Assembly: GCA_963740055.1 (NCBI GenBank)
Contig: CAVUCL010000004.1
Location: forward strand, 434,001-498,000
DNA: 64,000 nucleotides
Origin: WHSW01 sp963740055
GTDB taxonomy: Bacteria > Actinomycetota > Thermoleophilia > Solirubrobacterales > 70-9
Direction of reading: 5' to 3'
How positions within the stretch are numbered: the first letter of the stretch is position 1; each line of letters starts with the position of its first letter. The notes below the pieces were generated by a model. The model was not told where the DNA came from. It worked only from the letters and a program-made list of their open reading frames with translations, and did no database searches. The translations under genes and the position numbers were made by a program. This document shows, piece after piece, positions 25,532-33,570 of the stretch.

Positions 25532-26574
25532 CCGCGACCGCGACCGGCGCTCCGCTGCGGGTCGGCGGCCTCGCCAAGTCCTACGGCGCCGGTGCGCGCC
25601 GTCGACGGGCTCGAGCTCGAGGTCGAGTCGGGATCGATCTGCGCCCTGCTCGGACCGAGCGGCTGCGGCAAGACGACCACGCTGCGGCTGATCGCCGGCC
25701 TCGAGCGCCCGGACGCGGGCTCGATCGCGATCGGCGAGCGCGAGCTCGCCGGCCCCGGCGCCTTCCTCGAGCCGGAGCGGCGGCGGATCGGGATGGTGTT
25801 CCAGGACTACGCGCTCTTTCCCGCACCTCGACGTCGCCGGCAACGTCGGCTACGGGCTCGGCCGCCGCCCGGACCCGGAGCGGATCGGCGCGGTGCTCGA
25901 GCTCGTCGGCCTCGCGGGCGAGCGCGCGGCGGCCGGTGCACGAGCTCTCCGGCGGCCAGCAGCAGCGGGTCGCGCTCGCGCGGGCCCTCGCCCCGACCCC
26001 GGAGCTGATCCTGCTCGACGAGCCGTTCTCCAACCTCGACGCCGGTCTGCGCGAGCGGCTGCGACAGGAGGTGCGCGAGATCATCGCCCGCGCCGGGGTG
26101 ACCACGCTGTTCGTCACCCACGACCAGGCCGAGGCGCTGAGCATCGCGCAGACGGTCGCCGTGATGCGCGACGGGCGGATCGAGCAGGTCGGCACCCCGG
26201 AGGAGATCTACTCGCGCCCGGCGTCGCGCTGGGTCGCTCGCTTCCTCGGCGAGATCGAGGTCGTCCCCGGACTCGCCGCCGCTGGCCGGGTCGAGTGCGA
26301 GCTCGGCTCGTTCTCGGCCGAGCAGGGCGTCGAGGGCCCGGTCGACGTCCTCATCCGTCCCGAGTCGATCGCGATCGGGCTCAGCGGTCCCGACGGCGCC
26401 GCCGGCGCCGAGGTCGTCGGCCGGCGCTTCTTCGGCCACGACCAGCTGGTCGAGCTTCGGCTCGGCTCCGGGCAGACGATCCGCTCGCGGCGGCTCGGGT
26501 TCCCCGCCTGGCACGAGGGCGATCGCGTCCGCGCCTGGGTCGACGGGCCGACCGACGTGCTCGCGCGCGACTGA
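25528..26574 (+). CDS. Ferric-iron ABC transporter ATP-binding protein (FbpC-like; three apparent frameshifts)
   Basis: Corrected length is 347 residues. Walker A is GPSGCGKTT, the Q loop is in MVFQDYALFPH, the signature is LSGGQQQR, Walker B is LILLDEPFSNLD, and the switch histidine is in LFVTHDQAEA. A C-terminal TOBE-like domain (about 260-347) is present. Extra bases near 25590, 25820-25822 and 25935 break the frame in the first third: YGA-VRAVDGLELE, LFP-HLDVAGNVGYG and RP-VHELSGG are restored by removing one base each. All motifs survive, so these are likely sequence errors. It powers iron import. Confidence 0.88.
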   Translation: MTATATGAPLRVGGLAKSYGAGARRRRARARGRVGIDLRPARTERLRQDDHAAADRRPRAPGRGLDRDRRARARRPRRLPRAGAAADRDGVPGLRALSRTSTSPATSATGSAAARTRSGSARCSSSSASRASARRPVHELSGGQQQRVALARALAPTPELILLDEPFSNLDAGLRERLRQEVREIIARAGVTTLFVTHDQAEALSIAQTVAVMRDGRIEQVGTPEEIYSRPASRWVARFLGEIEVVPGLAAAGRVECELGSFSAEQGVEGPVDVLIRPESIAIGLSGPDGAAGAEVVGRRFFGHDQLVELRLGSGQTIRSRRLGFPAWHEGDRVRAWVDGPTDVLARD

Positions 26575-26581
26575 TCGGGTC

Positions 26582-27319
26582 TCAGTCGTAGGCGACGGCG
26601 ACCAGGCAGAGCCCGTGCGCGGGCGCGGTCTCGCCGGCGCGCTCGCGCGGAGCGCCCTCGAGCAGCGCGCGGAAGTCCTCGACCGAGCGCCGTCCCCCAC
26701 CGACCTCGAGCATCGTCCCGACCAGCACCCGGACCTGGTTGCGCATGAACGAGGGCGCGGTCAGATCGAGCGCCAACAGGTCTCGGCGCTCGCGCGACCA
26801 TGCGCAGGACGTCACGTTTCGCTCGAAGAGCGAATGTTCGGTTTGGGTCGGGGTGAAGGCGGTGAAGTCGTGCTTGCCGACCACCGCCTCGGCGCAGGCC
26901 TCGAGCGCCGCGAGGTCGAGCGGGTATCGCCACCAGAGCGCCCTGCCCTCCTCGAACGGGTCGCGGACCGCCGTCGCCAGGACCCGGTAGCGATAGCTGC
27001 GCGAGCGGGCGTCGCGGCGGGCGTCGAAGCCCTCGGGGGCGCGCTCGGCCGCGGTCACCGCGACGTCGCGCGCCAGCACCGCGTTGAGCCGCTCGGCGAG
27101 CCCGTCCGGGAGCTCGCGCCGGTGCTCGAAGCTCGCCACCTGACCGCTCGCGTGCACGCCGGCGTCGGTGCGACCGGCGACCGTGAGCTCGACCCGCTCG
27201 CCGAGGATCCGCTCGAGCGCGGTCTCGAGCTCACCCGCGACCGTGCGCTGGCCCGGCTGCGCGGCCCAGCCGGCGAACCGGGTGCCGACGTAGGCGATGT
27301 CGAGACGCGCGGTGCCCAT
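26582..27319 (-). CDS. truA: tRNA pseudouridine synthase TruA (positions 38-40)
   Basis: The product is 245 residues. The start is RLDIAYVGTRFAGWAAQPGQRTV, the catalytic Asp52 is in AGRTDAGVHA, and RSYRYRV and DFTAFT follow, with MRNQVRVLVGTMLEVG near the end. It converts uridines in the anticodon arm to pseudouridine. It is the last gene of the ribosomal cluster, 15 bases after rplQ, a common arrangement, and it is convergent with the iron transporter with only 7 bases between stops. Confidence 0.95.
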   Translation of the reverse strand: MGTARLDIAYVGTRFAGWAAQPGQRTVAGELETALERILGERVELTVAGRTDAGVHASGQVASFEHRRELPDGLAERLNAVLARDVAVTAAERAPEGFDARRDARSRSYRYRVLATAVRDPFEEGRALWWRYPLDLAALEACAEAVVGKHDFTAFTPTQTEHSLFERNVTSCAWSRERRDLLALDLTAPSFMRNQVRVLVGTMLEVGGGRRSVEDFRALLEGAPRERAGETAPAHGLCLVAVAYD

Positions 27320-27334
27320 CGGGGCACGCTCGCG

Positions 27335-27688
27335 CTAGACGAGCTCCAGGAAGACCATCTCGGTCGAGTCCGAACGCCGCGGACCGAGCTTGACGATCCG
27401 CGTGTAGCCGCCCGGACGCTCGGCGTAGCGCGGCGCCACCTCCTCGAACAGCTTGTGGACGAGGAAGCGGTCCTGGCCGAGCTCCGAGAGGGCCTGGCGG
27501 CGGGCGTGCAGGTCGCCGCGCTTGGCGAGCGTGATCAGCTTCTCGATCTTCGGCTTCACCGCCTTCGCCTTCGCCTGCGAGGTCCGGATCCGCTCGTGCT
27601 CGATCACCTCGCGGCAGAGGTTGCGCAGCAGCGCCCGCCGGTGGGCCGAGTCGCGCGAGAGCTTGTGGCGTTGCTTCTGGTGGCGCAT
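27335..27688 (-). CDS. rplQ: 50S ribosomal protein L17
   Basis: The product is 117 residues, full length for L17. MRHQKQRHKLSRDSAHRRALLRNL is the canonical start region and the C-terminus reads YTRIVKLGPRRSDSTEM. It binds 23S rRNA near the exit tunnel. It follows rpoA after a 30-base spacer made mostly of a 7-base tandem repeat, and no ribosome-binding site is seen, so its translation may depend on coupling or on an unusual initiation signal. Confidence 0.97.
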   Translation of the reverse strand: MRHQKQRHKLSRDSAHRRALLRNLCREVIEHERIRTSQAKAKAVKPKIEKLITLAKRGDLHARRQALSELGQDRFLVHKLFEEVAPRYAERPGGYTRIVKLGPRRSDSTEMVFLELV

Positions 27689-27691
27689 GGT

Positions 27692-27712
27692 TCTGCGGTC
27701 TGCGGTCTGCGG
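27692..27712. repeat. Three tandem copies of a 7-base unit (TCTGCGG) between rpoA and rplQ
   Basis: Units lie at 27692-27698, 27699-27705 and 27706-27712, followed by a partial TCT. They fill the spacer between the rpoA stop and the rplQ start where a ribosome-binding site would be expected. Copy number could vary by slippage. Confidence 0.7.
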
Positions 27713-27718
27713 TCTTGC

Positions 27719-28684
27719 CTACTCGTCCCGAAGCCCGAGTCCCAGCGCATGCAGCGACTCCTTGACCTCGTCGGTGCTGCGCTTGCCGAAGTTCGGGATC
27801 GCGTTCAGCTCCGACTCGGAGCGCTGGACGAGATCGCCGACGGTCTGGATCCCGGCGCGCTTGAGGCAGTTGTAGGCGCGGACGCCGATCTCGAGCTCCT
27901 CGATCAGGCGATCGTCGCCATCGGTCGGCGCGACCGGCGCCAGCGCCGCCTCGGCGCCGTTGAACGCCTCGCGGCTGGTCAGCTCCTCGACCCGGTCGGC
28001 GTCGGTGAAGATCGCCATCGTCTTGATCAGGATCTCGGCCGCCTCGCGGAGCGCCGAGCCGGGCTCGATCGAACCGTCGGTCTCGACCTCGAGCGTCAGC
28101 TTGTCGAAGTCGGTGCGCTGACCGACACGAGCGGAGTCGACGTCGTAGGCCGCACGGCGGATCGGCGAGAAGATCGAGTCGATCGGGATCACGCCGATCG
28201 GCTGGTCCTCGGTCTTGTTGTCCTCGGCCGGCGAGTAGCCGCGCCCGCGGCCGATCGTCAGGTACATCTCGAGCTTGGTCCGCTTCTCGAGCGTCGCGAT
28301 CGGCGCGTCCGGGTTGAGGATCTCGACCCCGGCGGGGAGGTCGATGTCGCTCGCCTTGATCTCGCCCGGGCCGGTGGCGACGAGCGGCGCCTCGACCTCG
28401 TCGGCGTCGGTGTGCATGCGGACGACGATGTCCTTGAGGTTGAGGACGATGTCGGTGACGTCCTCCTTCACACCGGCGACGGTCGAGAACTCGTGCGCGA
28501 CGCCCTCGATCCGCACGCTCTTGATCGCGGCGCCCCCGAGCGAGGAGAGCAGCACGCGCCGGAGCGAGTTCCCGAAGGTGTAGCCGAACCCCTTGTCGAG
28601 CGGCTCGACCACGAAGGTCCCGCGGTTGTCATCGACGCTCTCGGAAGCGATCTTGGGAATCTGGAACTCGGGCAGGGTGGTCAT
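27719..28684 (-). CDS. rpoA: DNA-directed RNA polymerase subunit alpha
   Basis: The product is 321 residues. The N-terminal assembly domain includes GFGYTFGNSLRRVLLSSLGG. The C-terminal domain (about 255-321) has the helix-hairpin-helix pattern LEIGVRAYNCLKRAGIQTVGDL. It dimerises to nucleate RNA polymerase and contacts regulators and UP elements. AGAGG before the ATG is a ribosome-binding site. It lies between rpsD and rplQ as in other bacteria. Confidence 0.97.
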   Translation of the reverse strand: MTTLPEFQIPKIASESVDDNRGTFVVEPLDKGFGYTFGNSLRRVLLSSLGGAAIKSVRIEGVAHEFSTVAGVKEDVTDIVLNLKDIVVRMHTDADEVEAPLVATGPGEIKASDIDLPAGVEILNPDAPIATLEKRTKLEMYLTIGRGRGYSPAEDNKTEDQPIGVIPIDSIFSPIRRAAYDVDSARVGQRTDFDKLTLEVETDGSIEPGSALREAAEILIKTMAIFTDADRVEELTSREAFNGAEAALAPVAPTDGDDRLIEELEIGVRAYNCLKRAGIQTVGDLVQRSESELNAIPNFGKRSTDEVKESLHALGLGLRDE

Positions 28685-28721
28685 TGGAACCTCTTTGCTT
28701 GTCGGGAACTGAAGGGCCCTA

Positions 28722-29342
28722 CTACTTCGAGTAGAGCTCGACGATGAGCTGCTCGTCCACCGGCGCGATGATCTCGCTGCGGTCCGGAAGACGGAGCACC
28801 TTCGCCGTCAGGGCATCGTGATCGGCCTGTAGCCACGGCGGCACCGCCGCGGTCAGCTCGGTCGCCTGCCGAACGACGTCGGCGGCGCCCGAATCGGGCT
28901 TGATCGTGATCACGTCGTCGGCACGAACCTGGTAGCTGGCGACATCGACCCGGCGGCCGTTGACGAGCCAGTGGCCGTGGTTGATGAGCTGGCGCGCCTG
29001 GCGCCGCGAGGCGGCGAAGCCGAGGCGCAGGAGCACGTTGTCGAAGCGCCGCTCGAGCATCCGCAGGAGGTTGTCGCCGGTGACGCCCGGCTGGCGCGAC
29101 GCCTTCTCGTAGTAGCCGCGGAACTGCTTCTCGAGCACGCCGTAGAAGCGGCGCGTCTTCTGCTTCTCGCGCAGCTGCTGGCGGTACTCGGAGGCGCGCA
29201 CCCGCCCGCGGCCGTGCTCGCCCGGCGGGTAGCTGCGGCGCTCGACGCCGCACTTCTCGGTCATGCAGCGCTCGCCCTTCAAGAACAGCTTCTGCCCCTC
29301 GCGGCGGCACTGCTTGCACTGCGGTGAGGTGTCGCGGGCCAT
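28722..29342 (-). CDS. rpsD: 30S ribosomal protein S4 (zinc-binding form)
   Basis: The product is 206 residues. Cys9, Cys12, Cys26 and Cys31 form the zinc knuckle of the C+ type of S4. The S4 RNA-binding domain has RRFDNVLLRLGFAASRRQARQL. It nucleates 30S assembly and in other bacteria represses its own operon. The ATG directly follows the rpsK stop. Confidence 0.97.
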   Translation of the reverse strand: MARDTSPQCKQCRREGQKLFLKGERCMTEKCGVERRSYPPGEHGRGRVRASEYRQQLREKQKTRRFYGVLEKQFRGYYEKASRQPGVTGDNLLRMLERRFDNVLLRLGFAASRRQARQLINHGHWLVNGRRVDVASYQVRADDVITIKPDSGAADVVRQATELTAAVPPWLQADHDALTAKVLRLPDRSEIIAPVDEQLIVELYSK

Positions 29343-29741
29343 CTACGGACGCCTGCGCTTCTTCGGCCGGCAGCCGTTGTGGGCCTGCGGGCTGACGTCC
29401 TTGACCGTGGTCACCTGAAGGCCTGCGGCCTGCAGCGAGCGGATCGCCGTGTCGCGGCCGGAGCCGGCGCCCTTGGCGTGCACCTCGACCCGCTCGAGGC
29501 CGTGCTCCATGCCCTTGCGGGCGGCGGCGTCGGCGGTCACCTGGGCGGCGAACGGCGTCGACTTGCGCGAGCCCTTGAAGCCCGCCGAGCCGGCCGACTC
29601 CCAGCAGACGACGTTGCCCTCGGGGTCGGTGATCGTGACGATCGTGTTGTTGAAGCTGGTCTTGATGTGGGCGACTCCGTAGGGGACGTTCTTCTTCACC
29701 CGGCGGCGGGCGCGACCCTTGCCTCGTTTCGGCTGCGGCAT
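29343..29741 (-). CDS. rpsK: 30S ribosomal protein S11
   Basis: The product is 132 residues. AHIKTSFNNTIVTITD and the C-terminal NGCRPKKRRRP are canonical for S11. It sits on the 30S platform near the mRNA exit. It abuts rpsD with no gap and follows rpsM by 11 bases. Confidence 0.97.
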   Translation of the reverse strand: MPQPKRGKGRARRRVKKNVPYGVAHIKTSFNNTIVTITDPEGNVVCWESAGSAGFKGSRKSTPFAAQVTADAAARKGMEHGLERVEVHAKGAGSGRDTAIRSLQAAGLQVTTVKDVSPQAHNGCRPKKRRRP

Positions 29742-29752
29742 CGGTCAGCGCC

Positions 29753-30136
29753 TCACTTCTTCGCCGGCGGCTTCTTCTTGCCGGCGATGCTCATCCGCCG
29801 CGGGCCCTTGCGGCCGCGGGCGTTGGTCTTCGTGCGCTGGCCCCGGGTCGGCAGGCCGCGGCGATGGCGGACGCCGCGGTAGGAGCCGATCTCCGAGAGC
29901 CGCTTGATGTTCTGCGAGCGGTCGCGGCGCAGGTCACCCTCGACCTCGAGCTCCTCGACCGCGTCGCGGAGCTTGACCGTCTCGGCCTCGGTCAGGTCCT
30001 TGACGTAGGTGTTCGGGTCGACCCCGACCTTGGCCAGGACCTCGTTCGCGGTCGAGCGACCGACCCCGTGCACGTAGGTGAGGCCGATCTCGACCCGCTT
30101 GTTGAGCGGAAGGTTGACTCCTGCGACGCGTGCCAT
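29753..30136 (-). CDS. rpsM: 30S ribosomal protein S13
   Basis: The product is 127 residues. MARVAGVNLP at the start and the C-terminal RGLPTRGQRTKTNARGRKGP are canonical. It contacts the tRNA and the 50S subunit (bridge B1). It follows rpmJ by 9 bases. Confidence 0.97.
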   Translation of the reverse strand: MARVAGVNLPLNKRVEIGLTYVHGVGRSTANEVLAKVGVDPNTYVKDLTEAETVKLRDAVEELEVEGDLRRDRSQNIKRLSEIGSYRGVRHRRGLPTRGQRTKTNARGRKGPRRMSIAGKKKPPAKK

Positions 30137-30145
30137 CTGAGTGCT

Positions 30146-30259
30146 CTAGCCCTGCCTTTGCTTGTGTCGGGGGTTCGAGCAGATCACGAGCACGACGCCG
30201 CGACGCCGGATCACCCGGCATCGCTCACACATCGGCTTTACGGACGCTCGTACCTTCAT
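30146..30259 (-). CDS. rpmJ: 50S ribosomal protein L36 (zinc-binding form)
   Basis: The product is 37 residues: MKVRASVKPMCERC at the start and ICSNPRHKQRQG at the end. The Cys11, Cys14, Cys27, His32 set is the zinc site of the C+ form. AAGGG lies just before the ATG. Upstream, where infA is normally found, only a 122-base gap separates it from map. Confidence 0.95.
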   Translation of the reverse strand: MKVRASVKPMCERCRVIRRRGVVLVICSNPRHKQRQG

Positions 30260-30381
30260 CGGCCCTTCTGGGTCGTATCGATCAAATCACTGAGAAGTCC
30301 CGCAAGCCCCATGAATCGGGCGAGCGGGCACACCGAACCGGCGCTCAGGCCGACCGCGAATGTTAGCAATCGGTCGCCGGC

Positions 30382-31149
30382 TCAGCCGAGATGCCACGGG
30401 GTCAGGATCCGCGGGCCGTCCTCGGTCACCGCGACCGTGAACTCGAAGTGCGCGGCCAGCGATCCGTCGGCCGAGTAGACGGCCCAGTTGTCCTCGCCGA
30501 CGCGGACCTCCGGCCCCCCCGCGTTGACCATCGGCTCGATCGCCAGCACCATCCCGGGCTCGAGCTCGGGCCCGCGCCCAGGCTCGCCGTAGTTGGGCAC
30601 CTGCGGGTCCTCGTGCATCTCGCGCCCGACCCCGTGGCCGACCAGCGAGCGGATGATCGAGAGGCCCTCGGCCTCGACCACCTGCTGGACCGCATGCGAG
30701 ACGTCGCCGAGGTGGTTGCCGGGACGGGCCTTATCGGCGCCCGCGTGCAGCGACGCCTCGGTGGTCTCGAGCAGGGTGCGGGCGACCGGGGAGATCTCGC
30801 CGACCCCGAGCGTGATCGCGGCGTCGGCGACCCAGCCGTCCTTGGTCACGCCGACGTCGAGCGAGATGATGTCGCCGCGCCGAAGCTCGTAGGGGCCTGG
30901 GATCCCGTGCACGACCATCGAGTTCGGCGAGGCGCAGATCGACCCGGGGAAGCCGCGGTAGCCGAGGAAGGACGGTTCGGCTCCCTGTGAGGTGATGAAC
31001 CGCTCCGCGGCCTGGTCGAGCTCGTCGGTGGTGACGCCGGCGCGCACCTTCGAACGCAGCATCTTCAGGCAACGCGCCTGGATCGTGCCCGCGGTCGCCA
31101 TCTGCTCGATCTGAGCCGGGGTCTTGAGGATGATCCCACCGCGGTACAC
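30382..31149 (-). CDS. map: Methionine aminopeptidase, type I
   Basis: The product is 255 residues with a GTG start at 31149. The five metal ligands are recognisable: Asp in SLDVGV, Asp in VADAAIT, His in LVGHGVGREMHE, Glu in AIEPM, and Glu in HFEFTVAV. It removes the initiator methionine from nascent proteins. It follows adk by 6 bases, as in many spc operons. A start a few codons later cannot be excluded because no ribosome-binding site is clear. Confidence 0.96.
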   Translation of the reverse strand: MYRGGIILKTPAQIEQMATAGTIQARCLKMLRSKVRAGVTTDELDQAAERFITSQGAEPSFLGYRGFPGSICASPNSMVVHGIPGPYELRRGDIISLDVGVTKDGWVADAAITLGVGEISPVARTLLETTEASLHAGADKARPGNHLGDVSHAVQQVVEAEGLSIIRSLVGHGVGREMHEDPQVPNYGEPGRGPELEPGMVLAIEPMVNAGGPEVRVGEDNWAVYSADGSLAAHFEFTVAVTEDGPRILTPWHLG

Positions 31150-31155
31150 GCCCCT

Positions 31156-31827
31156 CTAGGCCTCCTCTTCCATCTTCAGCGTCGCGAGCAGCGCCCGGAT
31201 CCGCTCCGCGACCTCGTCCGGCGCCAGGGTCCCGTCGACGCGCTTGAGCAGGCCCCGGCCCTCGTAATAGGCGACCAGGGGCTCGGTCTTGGTCCGGTAC
31301 TGGTCGAGCCGGTTGCGGATCACCTCGGGCTTGTCGTCGTCGCGGATCTCGAGCGGCTCGCCGCATACGTCGCAGACGCCCTCGCGCTCGGGCGGATCGA
31401 ACTCGAGGTGGAAGATGTGGCCGTTGGGGCAGGTGCGCCGGCCGCCGAGGCGACGCACGACCTCGTCCGTGTCGACCTCGATCAGGATCGCTGCGGAGAC
31501 CCGGCGGCGCAGCTCGCCGAGCTTCTCGCCGAGCGCCTCGGCCTGTGGCTCGGTGCGCGGGAAGCCGTCGAGGATGAAGCCGTCCTCGGCCTCCTTCTCG
31601 TCGATCCGCTCGGCGATCACGCCGACGATCACCTCGTCGGGGACGAGGTCGCCGCGATCCATGTAGTCCTTCGCCTCGCGACCGACGTCGCTCTGTTCGC
31701 GGACGGCGGCGCGCAGGATGTCGCCGGTGGCGTAGTACGGCAGCCGCAGGTCCTCCTGCAGGCGCTCGCCCTGCGTGCCCTTCCCCGATCCGGGAGGGCC
31801 GAGGAGGATCAGGTTCAGCTCGGACAC
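31156..31827 (-). CDS. adk: Adenylate kinase (long form with metal-binding LID)
   Basis: The product is 223 residues from the GTG at 31827. The P-loop is LLGPPGSGKGTQ, the AMP-binding segment has YYATGDILRAAV, and FILDGFPRT follows. The LID (about 125-160) has CPNGH and CDVCG, a Cys-His-Cys-Cys set that could bind zinc. The longer frame upstream overlaps the DUF559 gene and is not needed. It interconverts AMP, ADP and ATP. It normally follows secY directly, but here two accessory genes intervene. Confidence 0.96.
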   Translation of the reverse strand: MSELNLILLGPPGSGKGTQGERLQEDLRLPYYATGDILRAAVREQSDVGREAKDYMDRGDLVPDEVIVGVIAERIDEKEAEDGFILDGFPRTEPQAEALGEKLGELRRRVSAAILIEVDTDEVVRRLGGRRTCPNGHIFHLEFDPPEREGVCDVCGEPLEIRDDDKPEVIRNRLDQYRTKTEPLVAYYEGRGLLKRVDGTLAPDEVAERIRALLATLKMEEEA

Positions 31828-31838
31828 GGCCGGAGAGA

Positions 31839-32801
31839 CTAGAGGCTCGCACCGTCCGCGGCCCGGCCGAGCTGCGTCCGGATCGTGGCCACGACCCAAT
31901 CCCCGCGCCCGGTCAGCTGCCGGTGGGTGAACGGCAGCACCTCACGGCCCGCGGTCCGCAGCGCCACCCACTTCGCGCGATCGCGCTCGAACGCGGCTCG
32001 GCTGCGGTGGAACTCGTAGCCGTCGAGCTCGACGACGAGATCAGCGGCCGGCCAGAACGCGTCGACGAGGTAGCCGTCGACGAGCACGTTGACGGCGGGC
32101 GGAGGAAGACCGGCCTCCCGCACGCGGTCGAGGAACAGGCGCTCGAGCTCGGACACCGAGCGGGCGGCCGGACCGGGGTCGTAGCCGCAGAGGGCGCGCA
32201 GCCGGCCGACGCCGCGGCGCCCGTTGCTGCGGTCCAGCAGCGCCGCGATCGCCCCCAGGTCGAGCAGTCCGAGGCGCTCCGCCTCCTCGTAGGCGCGCCG
32301 CAGCGAGGTCCTGCCGCCGGTCCCCGCGAGGTCGAGCAGGGTGCGAGCGACGGCGGTGACCGGGATCCCGTCGACGCAGTCGATGTCCTCCGCATCGAGC
32401 CGCGATCGGTGCGGGATCAGTCGATCGCGGCGCGGAATCCCGGCCCGGGTCGGGATCGTGACGTGAAACGAGGTGCCCCTGGGCGAGCACAGATCCCACA
32501 ACGCGGCCGCATCGAAATGGCTGAGCACGGCACCCTCCGGGAAGGCGAGCACCGCGGCCATCCACCGACCCCGCAGGGACACCCGTCGGTGCCCGACTGC
32601 GTAGACGCCCCGGTGGATGCGGTGCAGGCGGCCTCCTGCGACACGGGTCTTAACCGCGTCAGAGCCAAGGCCGAGGGTCACGAGCTGATGCACCGCAACC
32701 ACTCCGTGCTGAGCCTCGGCGAGCGCCGCCAACGCCACGTCCCCCCGGGGTTGGTCGACTTTGGTCGCTATATGGCCCGGAACTCGACCAACCGTGGGCA
32801 T
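31839..32801 (-). CDS. AbiEi-type antitoxin-like regulator fused to a DUF559 (PD-(D/E)XK nuclease-like) domain
   Basis: The product is 320 residues from the ATG at 32801. Residues about 20-75 (LAALAEAQHGVVAVHQLVTLG, then GGRLHRIHRGVYAVGH) are the winged-helix of AbiEi-family antitoxins. The middle resembles the AbiEi C-terminal region (TLLDLAGTGGRTSLRRAYEEAERLG). The C-terminus (about 235-320; VDAFWPAADLVVELDGYEFH) is DUF559, a Vsr-like nuclease fold with a D...ExDG core. No AbiEii toxin is adjacent. It lies between secY and adk inside the spc operon. The frame continues upstream into the GNAT gene, probably only because of a missing base near 32928. Confidence 0.8.
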   Translation of the reverse strand: MPTVGRVPGHIATKVDQPRGDVALAALAEAQHGVVAVHQLVTLGLGSDAVKTRVAGGRLHRIHRGVYAVGHRRVSLRGRWMAAVLAFPEGAVLSHFDAAALWDLCSPRGTSFHVTIPTRAGIPRRDRLIPHRSRLDAEDIDCVDGIPVTAVARTLLDLAGTGGRTSLRRAYEEAERLGLLDLGAIAALLDRSNGRRGVGRLRALCGYDPGPAARSVSELERLFLDRVREAGLPPPAVNVLVDGYLVDAFWPAADLVVELDGYEFHRSRAAFERDRAKWVALRTAGREVLPFTHRQLTGRGDWVVATIRTQLGRAADGASL

Positions 32802-32892
32802 CTGGGCGAGACTGACCGCCGAACGTGCGCGCGTGGCGCGCGGAGTGTGGCGAGACGGTGCCGGGACCGTGGCGAGAAAGCCGCGCCGGGGC

Positions 32893-33560
32893 TCAGGTGA
32901 TCTCGCGCCAGGTGGGCGCCTCGTCGCCGGGCGGCGATCGATGCGCAGGCGCCCGAAGCGCCACTCGACCCGCCGTAGGCGGTCGGCGTCGAATCCCGCC
33001 CGGGCGCAACCCTTGAGCGAGGGCACGTTGTCGTCGGCGACGCAGGTGATCGCGGAGCGGGCGCCCTGGTCGCGGGCGATGCGCAGCAGCTGGCCCATGC
33101 AGTCGGGCATCGCGCCCTGGCCGCGGGAGTTGACGAAGGTGTAGGCGCCCTCGAGCATCACCTCGCCCTCGGCCAGGGGCTCGAAGTCCCCTGAGGGGTT
33201 GGCGGCGACCATCGCCGGCAGGTCCTGCGGCTCAATCAGCCACTGGCAGTAGGCGGGCTCTCCCTCGTGCCAGGCGACGTAGAAACGGCGCGCGCCGCCC
33301 TCGAGCCACCGCTGGCGCTCGCGGATCTGCTCCAGGTCATAACCCGACACCCGCTCCGCCTCCTCGGCGAAGCCGGTGAAGCCGGGGTCGTCGCAGGGCT
33401 CCATCTTCAGCGGCACCTTGGCCTGCCGCGGCTCGGGAAGCCGGGTCAGGTCGGCGCGCAGGTCGAGCATGCCCTTGGTGTTCCAGAGGCGCTTGCGCGC
33501 CTCGCGCGCGGCACGCTGCGCGCGCGCCAATGGAGCCTGACTCCTGGTGACCGTCGCCAC
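32893..33560 (-). CDS. GNAT-like N-acetyltransferase (apparent frameshift at the 3' end)
   Basis: About 222 residues from the GTG at 33560. The N-terminus is basic; the rest has the acetyltransferase pattern RRFYVAWHEGEPAYCQWLI, then VMLEGAYTFVNSRGQGAMPDCMGQLLRIARDQGA (the acetyl-CoA-binding helix region, given here only as landmarks at about residues 135-168) and NVPSLKGCARAGFDADR. Adding one base near 32928 gives the natural ending DEAPTWREIT and a stop at 32893. Without it the frame runs on into the DUF559 gene. The substrate is unknown. It starts 11 bases after secY. Confidence 0.72.
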
Positions 33561-33570
33561 GGGGCTCAGC

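Noticed and set aside
22786..26574. 1262-codon plus-strand ORF across the iron transporter
   Set aside because: It only follows the true ATPase frame at its end. Upstream it is an out-of-frame shadow of the binding protein and permease, joined by the frameshifts.
6231..26574. Region of genuine pseudogenes or a decaying genomic island
   Set aside because: Every broken gene keeps all catalytic motifs in consecutive frames, and composition matches the flanks. Essential genes (fusA, ligA) show the same kind of breaks.
31839..33560. GNAT-AbiEi-DUF559 three-domain protein
   Set aside because: A one-base correction gives each gene a natural end and start, and many other one-base errors occur in the window.
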